This document shows, piece by piece, positions 17,836-27,000 of a stretch of 64,000 bases of DNA (position 1 is its first letter; each line of letters begins with the position of its first letter). The DNA is taken from the NCBI RefSeq assembly GCF_017254915.1, contig NZ_JAFKCT010000011.1, forward strand, positions 1-64,000, read 5' to 3'. The translations under genes were made by a program, and so were the position numbers. The DNA comes from Algoriphagus oliviformis (GTDB lineage Bacteria; Bacteroidota; Bacteroidia; Cytophagales; Cyclobacteriaceae). The notes under the pieces are model-generated. The model worked only from the letters and a program-made list of their open reading frames with translations, was not told the DNA's origin and made no database searches.

Positions 17836-18609
17836 ATGAAGTTCAAAATAGCCATTCTGGGAGCCGGAAATGTAGCTTGGCATTTAGCTCCTGCTTTGGA
17901 GGACGCCGGTCATGAGATCACGGAGATTTACGCCAGGGATCTGGACAAGGCCGACCAGATCACCGAGCGCGTCTATTCCGCCGAGGCTACCGACGATCTG
18001 GATTTTTCGGAAAGCAGAGCGGAGATTTTCATCCTTGCGGTGAAGGACTCCGCGATCCCTGAGCTGGCAGATGAGGTGATTTTGCCGGAGGGAAGCATCT
18101 TGGTGCATACCTCTGGTACCATGCCTTTGGAGATGCTGGGCTACAGCTCGGCCAGCTACACGGGGATTCTTTATCCTTTGCAGTCTTTCACCCGGGGGAA
18201 AAAGCTGGACATGGGGGACGTACCTTTTTTGGTGGAATCGGATGACGAGACTACGCTTCAAAAGCTTAAAAAATTGGCCAAAAGTCTTTCTCCGCTCGTT
18301 TACACCGTGCGCTCCAAAGACCGCAAAGGCGTCCACGTCGCAGCCGTTTTTGCCAGCAACTTCACCAACCACATGATCCGTATTGCGGAGGAGATCATGC
18401 ATCGTCAGGGATTGGACTTCGAAATGCTCAAGCCGCTGATCATCGAGACCATCTCCAAAAGCCTGCAGATCGGCGCCAAAAACGCCCAAACTGGTCCGGC
18501 AATCCGCGAGGACTATGAAACCCTGGAAGACCACCACCAATTTCTCAACTACAACGAGGCGCTGGCGGAGATCTACAAGCTGGTCTCCCAGGACATCATC
18601 GATAGCTGA
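17836..18609 (+). CDS. Rossmann-fold and DUF2520 domain protein
   Basis: The ATG at 17836 gives 257 aa beginning KFKIAILGAGNVAWHLAPAL, a dinucleotide-binding GxGxxxxH fold like that of F420-dependent NADP reductases and prephenate-dehydrogenase-like enzymes, followed by the helical DUF2520 domain (about residues 125-250; KDRKGVHVAAVFASNFTNHM is the conserved start). An oxidoreductase is likely but the substrate is unknown. The open frame begins at 17797, inside the preceding terminator, so that start is rejected. Its stop codon abuts the stop of the convergent pirin gene with no spacer. Confidence 0.87.
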   Translation: MKFKIAILGAGNVAWHLAPALEDAGHEITEIYARDLDKADQITERVYSAEATDDLDFSESRAEIFILAVKDSAIPELADEVILPEGSILVHTSGTMPLEMLGYSSASYTGILYPLQSFTRGKKLDMGDVPFLVESDDETTLQKLKKLAKSLSPLVYTVRSKDRKGVHVAAVFASNFTNHMIRIAEEIMHRQGLDFEMLKPLIIETISKSLQIGAKNAQTGPAIREDYETLEDHHQFLNYNEALAEIYKLVSQDIIDS

Positions 18610-19464
18610 TCACTGTGTCCAGGAGCCAAACTTGCCGGCTTGATAGTCGCGATATGCTTCCTGAATCTCCTGTTGCGTATTCATCACAAAGGGCCCTTGG
18701 GCAACCATGGGCTCGTTGAAAGGCAGGGCATGGCCCAGGATCAGAATGGAGTCTTCCAAAGCCTCTACCTCGACGGTTTCTCCTGTATTGGCAAACTCGA
18801 CCAGATGGCGGAAAAGTACGTCGGTACCATTGGTCTTTGCCACGCCGCGGACGAGATAGAAAAATATGTTTTCCTCCGATGGGATGACTTTGGTGAACTT
18901 GCCTCCCTTCTCCAGGTAGAGCGTGCTCATGGTAATGGGGAAGGAGCCTTCAAAAGCGCCCTTTTTTCCTTTCCATTCACCAAACAGCTGCTGTACTTTG
19001 ACCTTTCCTCCATCCAGGTCAAAAGAAGGGATGTCCTCTTTTTGCAGCCCTACATAGTTGGGCTCGACCATCTTTTTCGAAGCTGGCAGGTTGAGCCAAA
19101 GCTGGAGGATTTCCAGGTCTCCTCCCTTTTGCTTGAAATCCGAACTGGAGACCTCCGCGTGTATCAGTCCCCGCCCGGCAGTCATGTACTGGACTCCTCC
19201 GGGTCCGATCACGGATTCATGTCCTGAGGAATCCTTGTGCATAATGTCCCCTTCGAGGATGAAGGTCACGGTCTCCATTCCCCGGTGCGGGTGCGGGCCA
19301 AAAGGCAAGCCCTGGTTTTTTGCGGGGTAGGTCTGGAAGCCGTGATGGTTTAGAAAAATAAAAGGGTCGATCTGCTCCAGGCTGCGAGTGGGCATGGGGC
19401 TGTAGGTGACCAGATCGGCGATGGGCCTGTATTCGGCTTTATGGATTTTTTTGATAGGTCTCAT
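18610..19464 (-). CDS. Pirin family protein
   Basis: A 284-aa bicupin of the pirin family. The N-terminal cupin shows the metal-binding residues in PFGPHPHRGMETV and AGRGLIHAE (three His and one Glu), the site that carries quercetinase-type dioxygenase activity in some pirins. The C-terminal cupin is present, so the protein is full length. No signal peptide. It converges end to end with the DUF2520 gene without an intervening terminator. The physiological role of bacterial pirins varies, and this sequence does not settle it. Confidence 0.92.
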   Translation of the reverse strand: MRPIKKIHKAEYRPIADLVTYSPMPTRSLEQIDPFIFLNHHGFQTYPAKNQGLPFGPHPHRGMETVTFILEGDIMHKDSSGHESVIGPGGVQYMTAGRGLIHAEVSSSDFKQKGGDLEILQLWLNLPASKKMVEPNYVGLQKEDIPSFDLDGGKVKVQQLFGEWKGKKGAFEGSFPITMSTLYLEKGGKFTKVIPSEENIFFYLVRGVAKTNGTDVLFRHLVEFANTGETVEVEALEDSILILGHALPFNEPMVAQGPFVMNTQQEIQEAYRDYQAGKFGSWTQ

Positions 19465-19572
19465 AGGAGGAAGTTTGGGTTTAGTTTCTGGGAAAAACGG
19501 TCGCTTGGTGAAATTTGTTCATCCCATACTTTGGGCAAACCACCGCCGGAGGGGTAGTGGGCGACATGGGGA

Positions 19573-19606
19573 AAAATAAAAAAAGCCCTTCTTTCGGAAG
19601 GACTTT
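19573..19606 (-). terminator. Terminator after the acyl-ACP desaturase
   Basis: On the minus strand AAGTCCTTC-CGAAA-GAAGGGCTT followed by a T-rich tract. Confidence 0.8.
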
Positions 19607-19619
19607 GATGGTGGGTTGA

Positions 19620-20618
19620 CTATTTCAGCCAGGCGAGTTTGATCTCGTCTGGGGCTTTCATCCGGTCTGCCAGCCTCATGTAGCGGTCTGCCAGATTGGA
19701 AAGGTAGTCTTGGGCTTTGGCCGCTGCGGCGTCGAGGCCCGTCAGCGCCTCGATCTTCCAGAGGCCGACCAAGTGCTCGATGATACGGGCATAGTCCCAG
19801 CCGGTATAGATGCCGACTTTCTGGGTGATTTCGGAGAAATCTCTGTAGAGGTTGGGTTGCTTGCCGCCATCGCCCATCAGTACGGCAGGCATGACGATCT
19901 GTTTTCTCATCATCTTTTCAAACGCGAGAACGGCACCGTTTGGATCTATCTCAAAAATCTTGGACATGAAGGATTTGTAGGCCTTTTCGTGTCTTGCCTC
20001 GTCACCTGCGATGGTTTTGCAAATTCTGGACAGGACGGAGTCACCGGCTTTGTCGGCCAGTTTGCCTGTGTTCACGTGGGAGATTTTGGTTGCTCTTTCC
20101 TGAAAGGAAGTGTAGATCATCGCCTGGTAGGGGTCAGATTCGGACTTGGGGTCAAAGCCGTTGGTGATCAGGCGGTGGATGGTCTGCTCCACGGCTTTCA
20201 TGTCCACGCGGCCGGTCAGGTAGAGGTATTTGTTGAGCAGGTCTCCGTGGCGGTTTTCCTCGGCAGTCCAGGCTTTGGACCAGCGCACCCAGCCGGTCGG
20301 CGATACTAGGGATCTTTCTTCATTGATGCCTTCCAGCAAGTTGAAGTAAGTCTGGTAAGAGGGCAGAGCCTCCTCGGTAATCATGTTTCCCACCAGCGAA
20401 GTCAATACCGTGTCGGGAATGCCCTCTGCTCTCTTTTGGAGAAGCTTGACCTCCTCAAAGACCTCTGGGTTGTGGAAATCCGGCAGAAAATCGGACGGCT
20501 GCCAGCATTCATCCGGATCGACGAGGACATTGTCTACCGCATGGCCGACAAATTCGTCAAGCTGGGAGATGACCTCCATGTTTTTTTCTAATTCGTAATT
20601 GATTTCACCTGATTTCAT
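19620..20618 (-). CDS. Soluble acyl-ACP desaturase
   Basis: A 332-aa ferritin-like diiron enzyme of the plant stearoyl-ACP desaturase family (FA_desaturase_2), expected to place a double bond in acyl chains carried on acyl carrier protein with O2 and reduced ferredoxin. Two iron-binding Glu-x-x-His motifs are visible: EENRHGD (about residues 132-138) and DEARHEK (about 219-225). No membrane segment. It is a single transcription unit between two hairpin terminators. The position of desaturation cannot be read from sequence. Confidence 0.93.
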   Translation of the reverse strand: MKSGEINYELEKNMEVISQLDEFVGHAVDNVLVDPDECWQPSDFLPDFHNPEVFEEVKLLQKRAEGIPDTVLTSLVGNMITEEALPSYQTYFNLLEGINEERSLVSPTGWVRWSKAWTAEENRHGDLLNKYLYLTGRVDMKAVEQTIHRLITNGFDPKSESDPYQAMIYTSFQERATKISHVNTGKLADKAGDSVLSRICKTIAGDEARHEKAYKSFMSKIFEIDPNGAVLAFEKMMRKQIVMPAVLMGDGGKQPNLYRDFSEITQKVGIYTGWDYARIIEHLVGLWKIEALTGLDAAAAKAQDYLSNLADRYMRLADRMKAPDEIKLAWLK

Positions 20619-20778
20619 TTGGAATCTGATTTATCCGGGGTGGGTAGTCCCGAAGATTGATGAATTATGTGTTGCAAGGTACGGACAAATCCGCTGATAT
20701 AAGATAGAAATACTCTATTTCACTTTTGAGTTTCCTGGGATGGGGGAGAAATAGACACCTTGCCTAGTTTAGATACGG

Positions 20779-20803
20779 AAAAAGCCTCCAGATGGAGGCT
20801 TTT
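20779..20803 (-). terminator. Terminator after the beta-propeller lipoprotein
   Basis: AAAAGCCTCCA-GA-TGGAGGCTTTT, symmetric, located 20 bp past the stop of the minus-strand gene at 20824. Confidence 0.85.
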
Positions 20804-20823
20804 GCTTGGGATTATTCAAGGAA

Positions 20824-21699
20824 TCAGTAGTCCAGCTTGTATGCGGCCACTTTGTTTTTGAAGAAGGTAGGGACGTAGACGATCTTCTCGGCGGCATTGT
20901 ATCCGATGTCGGCCGTGTTGGATTCGGCGGCTTTGGTGTCCAGCATCAGGGTTTGGGTGGAGTCGTTGGCGAAGTAAACCTCACCTTGCCATCTTGAAGC
21001 GATGAAGTTGCCATCACCTAGAATGACCAATCCATCGCCTCCAGTGACGGTGGAGTTGATCACGGTGGTGGTGCCGTCGACATCCCATTTTTTGAGTCCG
21101 GAGGCGTCCAGGCCATAGATAGTCCCATCACCTCCTACAGCCAGGCCGTTGATCGATTCATGGCCTTCGGATACGGTAGCTATCTCGCCATTGGCGAGGG
21201 AGTGTACTTTGCCCGTTCTCATGTCGGTGAAATAGACCGTCCCATCGTGCGCAGCGACGTCATTGAGGAATTCAGCCCCCGCCACTTTAAACTTGTTAGA
21301 GATTTTGGATGTGGCGATGTCTACTTCCACGAGCTCGTCGATGTCGGTGACGTAGAGCTTGCCGTCGGAGATCGCCATGCCTTTCGGGGCGTTGAGGCCG
21401 GTGATCCATGCCGCATCCAGGATTTTTCCCTCCTTGGACACAATGGCGATCGAGCCTTTTCCGTCTTTTTCAGAAGGGTCTTGCCCTTCGATGTTGGAGA
21501 CGTAGAGCTTGCCGCTGGTTTCATCAAAGAGCACGGACTCGTTGGTCATCAGCGAGTCAGGCGTCTCCCACAGCAGGGTCAGGGTTGGGGTCTTGGCTTC
21601 GATGACTTCAAATACCTCGCCTTCGGTCTTTTTCGCCTCGCAGCTATACAGGGCCAAGGCGGAGACACCCAACAGTGAATACTTCAAAATTGCTCTCAT
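20824..21699 (-). CDS. SMP-30/NHL-type beta-propeller lipoprotein
   Basis: The 291-aa protein has a signal ending in a lipobox-like ALYSC (Cys 19) and repeated blades with motifs such as LYVSNIEG, LYVTDIDE, VYFTDMRTG and IYGLDASG, as in SMP-30/gluconolactonase and NHL propellers. It should be lipid-anchored. The enzymatic metal-site residues of gluconolactonase cannot be assigned confidently, so it may be a binding protein. It stands alone, divergent from the M19 dipeptidase gene. Confidence 0.8.
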   Translation of the reverse strand: MRAILKYSLLGVSALALYSCEAKKTEGEVFEVIEAKTPTLTLLWETPDSLMTNESVLFDETSGKLYVSNIEGQDPSEKDGKGSIAIVSKEGKILDAAWITGLNAPKGMAISDGKLYVTDIDELVEVDIATSKISNKFKVAGAEFLNDVAAHDGTVYFTDMRTGKVHSLANGEIATVSEGHESINGLAVGGDGTIYGLDASGLKKWDVDGTTTVINSTVTGGDGLVILGDGNFIASRWQGEVYFANDSTQTLMLDTKAAESNTADIGYNAAEKIVYVPTFFKNKVAAYKLDY

Positions 21700-22086
21700 A
21701 GTGATTGTGGTTTTTGTCAGTGTTTAAACAGTCGAAGTCAAATCTCGCAAATTTACTTTTCAAAATAAAATCCTGATTTGTGTATGCCGGGGCCTGGTTT
21801 TGGTTCGGATTACCCGGGTAGGAGCTTGAATGGGAACGAATCTTCGGTATATCGCCCGTCGGGATTTCCTGCGGAAAGGCTTTTTTTGCCCAGCGTCGGT
21901 CAGCCGGTGGGATTTTACTACCACAGGTGGAAAAATGGGCCGGTTCACTGAAATTCTAGTCTGCCTTGGCATATTCCCAGTATCTTAAATGCGGGATCGG
22001 GGGAGTTGACCGTACATGGATTGCTTTACGGTCGATTTTCGATGATCCGCCCTGTTTTTGAAAAGAACCACCACCAACTTAGAGAA
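21700..22086. other. Divergent intergenic region, no gene seen
   Basis: It separates the minus-strand propeller lipoprotein from the plus-strand dipeptidase. A TAAATTTG box (minus strand, 21748-21755) fits the -7 consensus for the lipoprotein gene but has no TTG at 19-20 bp. Open frames here are short and show no signal peptide or known motif. Confidence 0.5.
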
Positions 22087-23337
22087 ATGAAAAAGCTGAT
22101 TTACTTCACGGCACTTGCGGCAGCAAGCGTCGCCTGTGCGCCTGCAGAGCAGACCGTAGACTACACCCAGATGAGCGATGAAGAGCGGCTCAAGGCCGCC
22201 ACTGAAATCGCCCAGTCCAACATCATGGTGGATGGCCACGTGGACCTTCCATACCGCATGAAAGTCGGGGGCTTTACCCTCCAGCGGGAAGTATTGGATG
22301 TGTCTGTGCGGACTCCCGACGGCAATTTTGACTTTCCCCGCTCCAAGGAAGGAGGGTTGGATGCACCCTTTATGTCCATCTATATCCCGGCCGGGAACCA
22401 AAAGAACCCGGGGGCTTCCAAGGCCCTGGCAGATTCCTTGATCAGCATGACCGAGCGCTTGGCGACGACGTTTCCAGACAAGTTTGCCATGGCCTACAGC
22501 CCAGCCGACATTGAGGCAAATTTTGCCAAGGGGCTCATCTCCCTGCCCATGGGGATGGAAAATGGCGCTGGAATCGAGGATGATCTGGCCAATGTGAAGT
22601 ACTTCCAGCAGCGGGGCATCCGCTACATCACCCTCACCCACGGGACGGACAACCTGATCGGCGATGCGAGCTACGATACCACGGGCACGCATGGTGGGCT
22701 GAGCGAGTTTGGAGAGAAAGTAGTAGCTGAGATGAACCGAGTGGGGATCATGGTCGACCTGAGCCATGTCTCTGACAACACCTTCCGCGATGCGCTGGCG
22801 ATCACCAAGGTTCCTGTGATCGCTTCCCATTCCTCGGTGCGGAAGTTCACGCCCGGGTTTGAGCGCAACATGAGCGATGAGCTGATCCAGGCCATGGCCA
22901 AAAACGGCGGCGTGATGATGATCAACTTTGGCGGAAGCTTCATCGATTCGGCCTATGCCGCCGGATCCTCCAAAGTACGGGAGCATTTGGTCAACTACAT
23001 GGCTGAAAATGGGCTTTCCCGTGGCGATTCGGCATTCAAAGCCTACGCTTCCGAATACACCGCTGCCAACAATCCCTTCCCTACCGTGCAGCGCGTCGCA
23101 GACCACATAGACCATGTGGTGGCGCTCGTCGGAGTGGACTATGTCGGCTTGGGCTCGGACTTCGATGGGGTGGGGGACTCCCTTCCGACGGGCCTGAAGG
23201 ACGTGTCTATGTACCCGAACCTGATTGCCGAGCTGCTGAAGCGAGGCTATTCGAAGGAAGACATCGAGAAAATCTGCTACAAAAACGTCTTCCGCGTCTG
23301 GAAAGCCGTGGAGGACTACGCCGCTGCCCAGAGCTAG
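22087..23337 (+). CDS. M19 family membrane dipeptidase, lipoprotein
   Basis: A renal-dipeptidase-type zinc peptidase that hydrolyses dipeptides, including D-amino-acid forms. The ATG at 22087 starts a lipoprotein signal (MKKLIYFTALAAASVAC, Cys 17) and gives 416 aa; the open frame extends to 22006, but that extension lacks a signal and is rejected. Metal and active-site segments are visible: HxD in MVDGHVDLPYR, VDLSHVSDNTF, IASHSSVRKF, and GLGSDFDGVGD near the C terminus. A terminator follows. It should sit in the periplasm or on the outer membrane. Confidence 0.93.
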   Translation: MKKLIYFTALAAASVACAPAEQTVDYTQMSDEERLKAATEIAQSNIMVDGHVDLPYRMKVGGFTLQREVLDVSVRTPDGNFDFPRSKEGGLDAPFMSIYIPAGNQKNPGASKALADSLISMTERLATTFPDKFAMAYSPADIEANFAKGLISLPMGMENGAGIEDDLANVKYFQQRGIRYITLTHGTDNLIGDASYDTTGTHGGLSEFGEKVVAEMNRVGIMVDLSHVSDNTFRDALAITKVPVIASHSSVRKFTPGFERNMSDELIQAMAKNGGVMMINFGGSFIDSAYAAGSSKVREHLVNYMAENGLSRGDSAFKAYASEYTAANNPFPTVQRVADHIDHVVALVGVDYVGLGSDFDGVGDSLPTGLKDVSMYPNLIAELLKRGYSKEDIEKICYKNVFRVWKAVEDYAAAQS

Positions 23338-23366
23338 GCCTGGATCGCGCAACATTGTATTTCTCA

Positions 23367-23397
23367 AGCCCTGGCTAGTTTAATGCCAGGGCTTTTT
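23367..23397 (+). terminator. Terminator after the M19 dipeptidase
   Basis: AGCCCTGGC, 9-nt loop, GCCAGGGCT, then TTTTGGTTTT. The remaining AT-rich stretch to 23628 shows no gene. Confidence 0.9.
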
Positions 23398-23628
23398 GGT
23401 TTTCGGCAAAACGTAAGGAAGGGATGTGGGGTGAGGATTGGGGCGTTTTTTACGTCAACATTAACGAGATAGTCGATTCAAGTTAAATTTTAGAGGATTT
23501 TGTGTGGGTTTATTTTGTCGGTCTGATAATAAGCTTAACTTTCAGAAGCGTCTTTTCGACAAGTTGACTTTATCTCAGTTATTTAGTCACTTATTCAAGA
23601 TTGAATTCTTTTTCAAACCAATTTTTAT

Positions 23629-25176
23629 ATGAATAAAAAATACTCCCTTTTCAAATCTTTACTGCTGATGCTGTTCGTGCCTTTTGTGGCGAAAGCTCAG
23701 GAAAAGCCAAACATCCTGGTGATATGGGGTGATGATATAGGAACCTGGAACATCAGTCATAACAACCGAGGGATGATGGGGTATATGACCCCCAACATTG
23801 ACAGAATAGCCAAGGAAGGAGCCAGCTTCACAGACTACTATGGCCAGCAAAGCTGCACCGCAGGACGGGCGGCCTTTTTGGGAGGCAATGTCCCTGTGAG
23901 AACAGGCATGACCAAGGTGGGGCTGCCCGGTGCGAAGGAAGGCTGGCAGGAGACGGACATCACCATCGCCGGCGTCATGAAGAGCTTGGGCTATAATACC
24001 GGCCAGTTTGGGAAAAACCACCAAGGCGACCGGGATGAGCACTTGCCTACCAACCATGGCTTCGACGAGTTTTTTGGTAATCTGTATCACCTCAATGCCG
24101 AAGAAGAGCCTGAAAATTTTGACTATCCAAAGGATATGGTCATGAAAAACGGCAAGACCTTCTTGGAAAATTATGGGCCAAGAGGAGTCGTCCACAGCTA
24201 CTCAGACGGAAAAATCGAAGATACGGGGCCATTGACCAAGAAAAGGATGGAGACCATCGACGAAGAAACGATAGCGGCAGCCAAGACTTTCATCAAAAAG
24301 CAGGTGGATGCCGGCAAGCCTTTTTTTACTTGGTGGAATGCTACCAGAATGCACTTTAGAACGCACGTGAAGGACGAAAACAGACATCCCGGAAACGACG
24401 AGTACACCGATGGGATGATCGAGCATGACAAGATGGTCGGTGAGCTGCTGGACTACCTCGATGAGCTGGGGATTGCAGACAATACGATCGTCTTCTACAG
24501 CACGGACAACGGCCCGCACTACAATACGTGGCCAGATGCTGGAACTACACCTTTCCGTTCGGAAAAGAACTCCAACTGGGAGGGAGCCTATCGCGTACCG
24601 GCCTTTGTCAAGTGGCCAGGGCATATTCCGGGAGGGGTGACATACAACGGCATCTTCTCCCACGAAGATTGGCTGCCAACCTTCGCGGCGGCGGCTGGAG
24701 ACCCCAACGTAGCAGACAAGATCAAGAAAGGATACTCTGCTATAGGTCGAAACTACAAGAACTACATCGATGGTGTCAATCAGCTGGACTACCTCACTGG
24801 CAAGACCAAGGAGGCACCCAGAAAGGAATTTATCTACGTCAATGATGACGGACAAGTGGTCGCAATGAGATATGATGCTTGGAAGGCCGTCTTTCTGGAG
24901 AATAGGGGCCAGGCCTTTGAGGTGTGGAGAGAACCGTTTGTCGAGCTGAGAGTCCCCTTGTTGTTCAACCTGAGAAGGGATCCTTTCGAGAAAGCACAAC
25001 ACAATTCCAATACCTACAACGATTGGTTTTTGGACAGGGCTTTTGTCCTCGTTCCCATGCAGCAGATGGCAGGCGAGTTTTTGATGACCATGAAGGACTA
25101 TCCTCCCAGCCAATCTCCGGGATCCTTCAATCTGGAGAAGATCCAAAAGCAGATCGAGTCTATGGGCTCCAACTAA
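23629..25176 (+). CDS. Secreted sulfatase, tandem copy 1
   Basis: A 515-aa type I sulfatase. A signal peptide ends at KAQ (residue 24). The alkaline-phosphatase-like fold begins KPNILVIWGDDIG with the metal-binding Asp pair; the formylglycine site is C76 in SCTAGRAAF (CxAxR type, where most sulfatases have CxPSR). Further signatures are QFGKNHQGD and the metal-site segment STDNGPHYNTWPD. The next gene is a close paralogue with the same numbering of the active-site Cys. Activity needs a formylglycine-generating enzyme, which is not in the window. No sulfated-glycan enzyme lies nearby, so the substrate is unknown. Confidence 0.92.
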   Translation: MNKKYSLFKSLLLMLFVPFVAKAQEKPNILVIWGDDIGTWNISHNNRGMMGYMTPNIDRIAKEGASFTDYYGQQSCTAGRAAFLGGNVPVRTGMTKVGLPGAKEGWQETDITIAGVMKSLGYNTGQFGKNHQGDRDEHLPTNHGFDEFFGNLYHLNAEEEPENFDYPKDMVMKNGKTFLENYGPRGVVHSYSDGKIEDTGPLTKKRMETIDEETIAAAKTFIKKQVDAGKPFFTWWNATRMHFRTHVKDENRHPGNDEYTDGMIEHDKMVGELLDYLDELGIADNTIVFYSTDNGPHYNTWPDAGTTPFRSEKNSNWEGAYRVPAFVKWPGHIPGGVTYNGIFSHEDWLPTFAAAAGDPNVADKIKKGYSAIGRNYKNYIDGVNQLDYLTGKTKEAPRKEFIYVNDDGQVVAMRYDAWKAVFLENRGQAFEVWREPFVELRVPLLFNLRRDPFEKAQHNSNTYNDWFLDRAFVLVPMQQMAGEFLMTMKDYPPSQSPGSFNLEKIQKQIESMGSN

Positions 25177-25297
25177 TTGGCCGAAAGGGGAGCGGTGACG
25201 CTTTCCTGTTAGGATCTTCTTTTTATCCCATGCTTTTGGATAGTTCTTTTGGGAAAAGACCGGCGCCAGGAGACCTGTTACTTTAAAAAAGCCGAGC

Positions 25298-25328
25298 AAT
25301 GGTCGCCCAGCTAGCCTGGGCGACCATT
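25298..25328 (+). promoter_or_regulatory. Strong hairpin between the two sulfatase genes
   Basis: 13-bp perfect arms AATGGTCGCCCAG/CTGGGCGACCATT around a 5-nt loop, without a T tract on the plus strand. It could be a terminator of unusual form, an mRNA-stabilising stem behind copy 1, or a regulatory leader of copy 2. Confidence 0.6.
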
Positions 25329-25397
25329 CACTTGGAGCCTCATGGAGAATGAAACAAGGTAAATTTTTAATCAAGTAAATTTTTGACCCTATACCAT

Positions 25398-26915
25398 ATG
25401 AAACACACACATTCCCTTTTCAAAGCCTTGCTGCTGCTGCTTTTTACGCCCATGCTGGCTCAGGCGCAGAGCAAACCAAACATCCTGGTCATCTGGGGAG
25501 ATGACATCGGCTGGAGCAACGTGGGCTTCAACAACAACGGCCTGATGGGCTACAAAACACCGAACATCGACCGCATCGCCAAGGAAGGCGCGGTATTCAC
25601 CGACTGGTACGGACAGCAGTCCTGTACCGCCGGACGCGCGGCCTTTATCTTGGGGCAGCATCCATTCCGAACCGGCCTGCTGACCATCGGCATGCCAGGA
25701 GACTCCCATGGTATCCAAAAGACACAGCCAACCATTGCCGACCTGCTCAAGCCTCAAGGCTATGCCACGGGCCAGTTTGGCAAAAACCACCTAGGCGATC
25801 AGGATGAGCACTTGCCGACCAATCATGGCTTCGACGAGTTTTTTGGCAACCTCTACCACCTCAATGCCGAGGAGGAGCCGGAGGGCTACTACTATCCCAA
25901 GGATCCGGAGTTTCGCAAGAAGTTTGGCCCGCGTGGTGTGATCCACAGTACCGCCGATGGCAACATCCAGGATACCGGGCCCTTGACTTCCAAGCGTATG
26001 GAGACCGTGGATGATGAGTTTGAGAATGCCGCCATCGCATTTATCGAAAAAGCCCATGCAGACGGCAAGCCCTTCTTTGTGTGGTTGAGCGCTACGCGTA
26101 TGCACGTATGGACGCACCTGAAGCCTGAAAGTGACGGCGTGACCGGAATCGGTCTGTACGCCGACGGGATGGTCGAGCATGACAAAGCCGTCGGCCGTAT
26201 TCTGGACAAGCTGGACGAGCTGGGTATTACCGACAACACCATCGTGATGTACTCTACGGATAACGGTGCCGAGAAATTCAGCTGGCCTGACGGAGGGTCT
26301 TCTCCATTCCGTGGGGAAAAAGGAACCACTTGGGAAGGTGGATTCCGCGTGCCGACCGCCATCCGCTGGCCGGGCGTGATCAAGCCAGGTACCGTTCACA
26401 ATGAGATCTTCTCCCACGAGGACATGATGCCAACTTTGGTCGCCGCAGCGGGCGAACCCAATATCAAGGAGAAAGTTTTGAAAGGCTATCAGGCTAATGG
26501 AAAAACCTTTAAGCAGCATCTGGATGGCTACAACATGATGCCTTTCCTGAAAGGCGATGTGAAGGAGTCTCCTAGAAAAGAGATTTTCTACTTCGATGCC
26601 GGTGGCAACCTCAACGCCATCCGCTACGAGATGTGGAAGCTGCACTTCGCCATCATGGATGGCGCCATCAATACCGCCTACCGCAAGTCCCCAAGCTGGC
26701 CACTGGCGATCAACCTGAGAGCTGACCCATACGAAGTGTCATGGGAGTCAGGTATGTACACCAGATGGTATGGGGAAAACATGTGGCTGTTTGTGCCGGC
26801 ACAGCGTTTTGCCGCACAGTTCCTGTCCACGTTCAAAGACTTCCCACCGCAGACGGGGTCTTCCCTTTCGGTGGACAAAGTGGTCCAACAGCTCGCCTCT
26901 CCGGCGAGGAACTGA
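25398..26915 (+). CDS. Secreted sulfatase, tandem copy 2
   Basis: A 505-aa paralogue of the preceding gene, starting at ATG 25398 (a TTG five codons upstream only lengthens the signal). Signal peptide MKHTHSLFKALLLLLF, cleavage near AQAQ. The formylglycine site is again C76-T-A-G-R80; QFGKNHLGDQDEHLPTNHG and STDNGAEKFSWPDGG carry the remaining active-site segments. Long blocks are identical with copy 1 (for example HGFDEFFGNLYHLNAEEEPE), while the C-terminal third differs, which suggests duplication followed by change in substrate. A strong terminator follows. Confidence 0.92.
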   Translation: MKHTHSLFKALLLLLFTPMLAQAQSKPNILVIWGDDIGWSNVGFNNNGLMGYKTPNIDRIAKEGAVFTDWYGQQSCTAGRAAFILGQHPFRTGLLTIGMPGDSHGIQKTQPTIADLLKPQGYATGQFGKNHLGDQDEHLPTNHGFDEFFGNLYHLNAEEEPEGYYYPKDPEFRKKFGPRGVIHSTADGNIQDTGPLTSKRMETVDDEFENAAIAFIEKAHADGKPFFVWLSATRMHVWTHLKPESDGVTGIGLYADGMVEHDKAVGRILDKLDELGITDNTIVMYSTDNGAEKFSWPDGGSSPFRGEKGTTWEGGFRVPTAIRWPGVIKPGTVHNEIFSHEDMMPTLVAAAGEPNIKEKVLKGYQANGKTFKQHLDGYNMMPFLKGDVKESPRKEIFYFDAGGNLNAIRYEMWKLHFAIMDGAINTAYRKSPSWPLAINLRADPYEVSWESGMYTRWYGENMWLFVPAQRFAAQFLSTFKDFPPQTGSSLSVDKVVQQLASPARN

Positions 26916-26931
26916 TATAGCGTCCTAGCAG

Positions 26932-26968
26932 AAGGTTACCCGGCAGTTGACGGGTAACCTTTTTATTT
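26932..26968 (+). terminator. Terminator after the sulfatase pair
   Basis: 11-bp arms AAGGTTACCCG/CGGGTAACCTT and a TTTATTTT tail. It overlaps the false upstream TTG start of the MoxR gene. Confidence 0.92.
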
Positions 26969-27000
26969 TCCTACCCAAAACACGAGTGTTTTTTTTGACT

